Part shown: positions 5,490 through 6,413 of the stretch, piece after piece | Position numbering within the stretch: the stretch's first letter is position 1 | How the letters are laid out: every line of letters starts with the position of its first letter | NCBI GenBank assembly: GCA_024762625.1 | Contig: JANTHA010000127.1 | Coordinates: 1-6,413, forward strand | Length of the DNA stretch: 6,413 bases | Source: Thiotrichaceae bacterium | GTDB taxonomy: Bacteria; Pseudomonadota; Gammaproteobacteria; Thiotrichales; Thiotrichaceae | Direction: 5' to 3' | Position numbers and translations under genes: made by a program | The notes under the pieces: model-generated | Told to the model about the DNA's origin: nothing | Seen by the model: the letters and a program-made list of their open reading frames with translations, nothing else | Database searches by the model: none

Positions 5490-6413
5490 ATCAACAGTTT
5501 CTGTAAAAAGATCATCTATTGTAACCGTTTTTTTCATTCTGTTGATGCTATCTGTCTCTTCATGTGCAGAAGAAAACCGCAATCACATTCAAAACAACCG
5601 CGCTCATAAAATCCATGTTCTTAGCACCATCAAGCCGGTAGCGATTATCGTCGCCGCTATAGCGGGCGAAGCAGGACGTTATGTCGAACAGGATCAACTG
5701 ATTCCTGATTACGCCTCTCCCCATTTTTTTACACTAAAGCCCTCTTCAATCCGCAAACTTAAACAGGCTGATCTTATTTTCCGTATTGGCGATAATATGG
5801 AAATCATGCTCGCCCCTGTATTCGATAGACTTGACGATAAGTCCAGACTGGTGAGCCTGGCTCAGCAGGCGAAGATTCATTTACTGCCGCTTCCTGCTGG
5901 CCATAAGCATCACCATCCCGGACATACTGCTCATGATGCCGATGATGATGAGTACAACGTAGTAGAGGACAACGTAGACCATGATGACGAGCACGATCAC
6001 AATCACGAACATGAGGACCATGAAACGCAACATGAGCATGAAGCGTTTGATCCACATATCTGGACATCGCCTGAAAACGCCTTCTCCATGGCGCAGCTCA
6101 TTGCCGATAAACTAGCTGATAAAGACCCGCAACATGCCGCCGTTTATAGACACAATCTGAAACTGTTTGGCGATGAACTCAAAACAGTTGGTCAAACCGT
6201 CCGGGAGAAATTATCCGCATACAGAAACAAACCCTATATCGTTTTTCACCCTAACTGGCAATATTTCGCGCATGACTTCAAGCTTCAAAAACCAATCTTT
6301 GTGAATATTCAGGAAGCCATAACGCCAGGAATAAAAACAATACTCCGCATACGCAGGGAAATAGCCAGCAAGCAAATTCATTGTATTTTCAGCGATCCCG
6401 AAGTTCAGCCGCA
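5485..6413 (+). CDS. znuA: Zinc ABC transporter, substrate-binding protein ZnuA (3' end outside window)
   Basis: The first 309 residues of the zinc-binding protein that delivers zinc to ZnuB. The frame is open to the window edge, and roughly the last 30-50 residues are missing. Residues 1-26 are a signal sequence (K2, K8, R9, then hydrophobic 12-22) ending in V24-S-S-C27, which fits a lipobox. Signal peptidase I cleavage after A28 is the alternative. The zinc ligands of the cluster A-I (TroA/ZnuA) fold are present: H80 in SPHFFTLKPSS, H191 in FDPHIWTSPENA and H255 in YIVFHPNWQYF. ITPGIKTI (279-286) and C300-D304 in HCIFSDPE follow as in E. coli ZnuA. Between the first two ligands lies a His/acid-rich loop (140-185, 14 His), the usual mark of zinc rather than manganese proteins. 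The start at 5485 keeps the signal peptide intact. No Shine-Dalgarno sequence is obvious, because the leader is znuC coding sequence. Confidence 0.93.
   Translation, partial: MKSTVSVKRSSIVTVFFILLMLSVSSCAEENRNHIQNNRAHKIHVLSTIKPVAIIVAAIAGEAGRYVEQDQLIPDYASPHFFTLKPSSIRKLKQADLIFRIGDNMEIMLAPVFDRLDDKSRLVSLAQQAKIHLLPLPAGHKHHHPGHTAHDADDDEYNVVEDNVDHDDEHDHNHEHEDHETQHEHEAFDPHIWTSPENAFSMAQLIADKLADKDPQHAAVYRHNLKLFGDELKTVGQTVREKLSAYRNKPYIVFHPNWQYFAHDFKLQKPIFVNIQEAITPGIKTILRIRREIASKQIHCIFSDPEVQP
5518..5545 (-). promoter_or_regulatory. Candidate promoter of znuCB, within znuA coding sequence
   Basis: On the minus strand TCAACA (5545-5540; 4 of 6 bases match the sigma-70 -35 box) and TACAAT (5523-5518; 5 of 6 match the -10 box) are 16 bases apart. 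Transcription would start near 5511, giving a leader of about 27 bases before the znuC ATG. The element falls in the codons for the ZnuA signal peptide. It was found by eye and no comparable element was found for znuA in the other direction, so confidence is low. No sequence resembling the known gammaproteobacterial Zur operator was recognised nearby. Confidence 0.25.

Noticed and set aside
5400..5560. Zur operator around the znuA/znuC junction
   Set aside because: No sequence resembling the known gammaproteobacterial Zur palindrome was seen. The short ACAG-TTT-CTGT symmetry at 5494-5504 and the start-codon palindrome are too short and partly forced by coding.
5804..6067. Minus-strand open frame with a His/Arg-rich translation opposite the ZnuA loop
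   Set aside because: It is the antisense image of the CAT/GAT-rich codons of the ZnuA loop, whose own frame has all zinc-ligand motifs.

Overview
The window looks like chromosomal DNA of a Gram-negative bacterium, most likely a gammaproteobacterium of moderate G+C. The grounds are a YafK-type murein L,D-transpeptidase, a ZnuABC zinc importer with proteobacterial architecture, and a Tat-type signal on the DUF1501 protein. I cannot name the genus. No mobile element, CRISPR array, tRNA or rRNA was seen.

Layout. (1) Positions 1-800, plus strand: the last 19 codons of an unidentified gene, then after 2 bp a membrane-anchored L,D-transpeptidase (cell-wall cross-linking or remodelling). (2) 773-1117, minus strand: a small two-helix membrane protein of unknown function whose 3' end overlaps the transpeptidase gene by 28 bp. 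(3) 1118-1421: the only sizeable non-coding stretch. It separates divergent genes and carries a 9-bp inverted repeat and the ribosome binding site of the next gene. (4) 1422-3864, plus strand: a two-gene unit of a DUF1800 protein followed by a DUF1501 protein. This is a widespread but biochemically uncharacterised pair. The DUF1501 partner has a twin-arginine-like signal and the Asp/His motifs of an alkaline-phosphatase-superfamily fold. The DUF1800 partner has no signal of its own. (5) 3882-5484, minus strand: znuC and znuB, the ATPase and permease of a high-affinity zinc importer, overlapping by 8 bp and probably translationally coupled. (6) 5485-6413, plus strand: znuA, the zinc-binding protein, divergent from znuCB and cut by the window end.

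ZnuA captures zinc in the periplasm, ZnuB carries it through the inner membrane, and ZnuC hydrolyses ATP. Both ZnuA (a 46-residue His/acid-rich loop) and ZnuC (a His/Cys-rich tail) carry extra metal-binding sequence. The most unusual arrangement is that the start codons of znuC and znuA abut exactly (CAT|ATG) with no intergenic base. Each gene's promoter and any Zur operator must therefore lie inside the other's coding sequence, unless transcription starts at the start codon itself. The poorest-understood system is the DUF1800/DUF1501 pair. Nothing else suggests a new multi-gene system.
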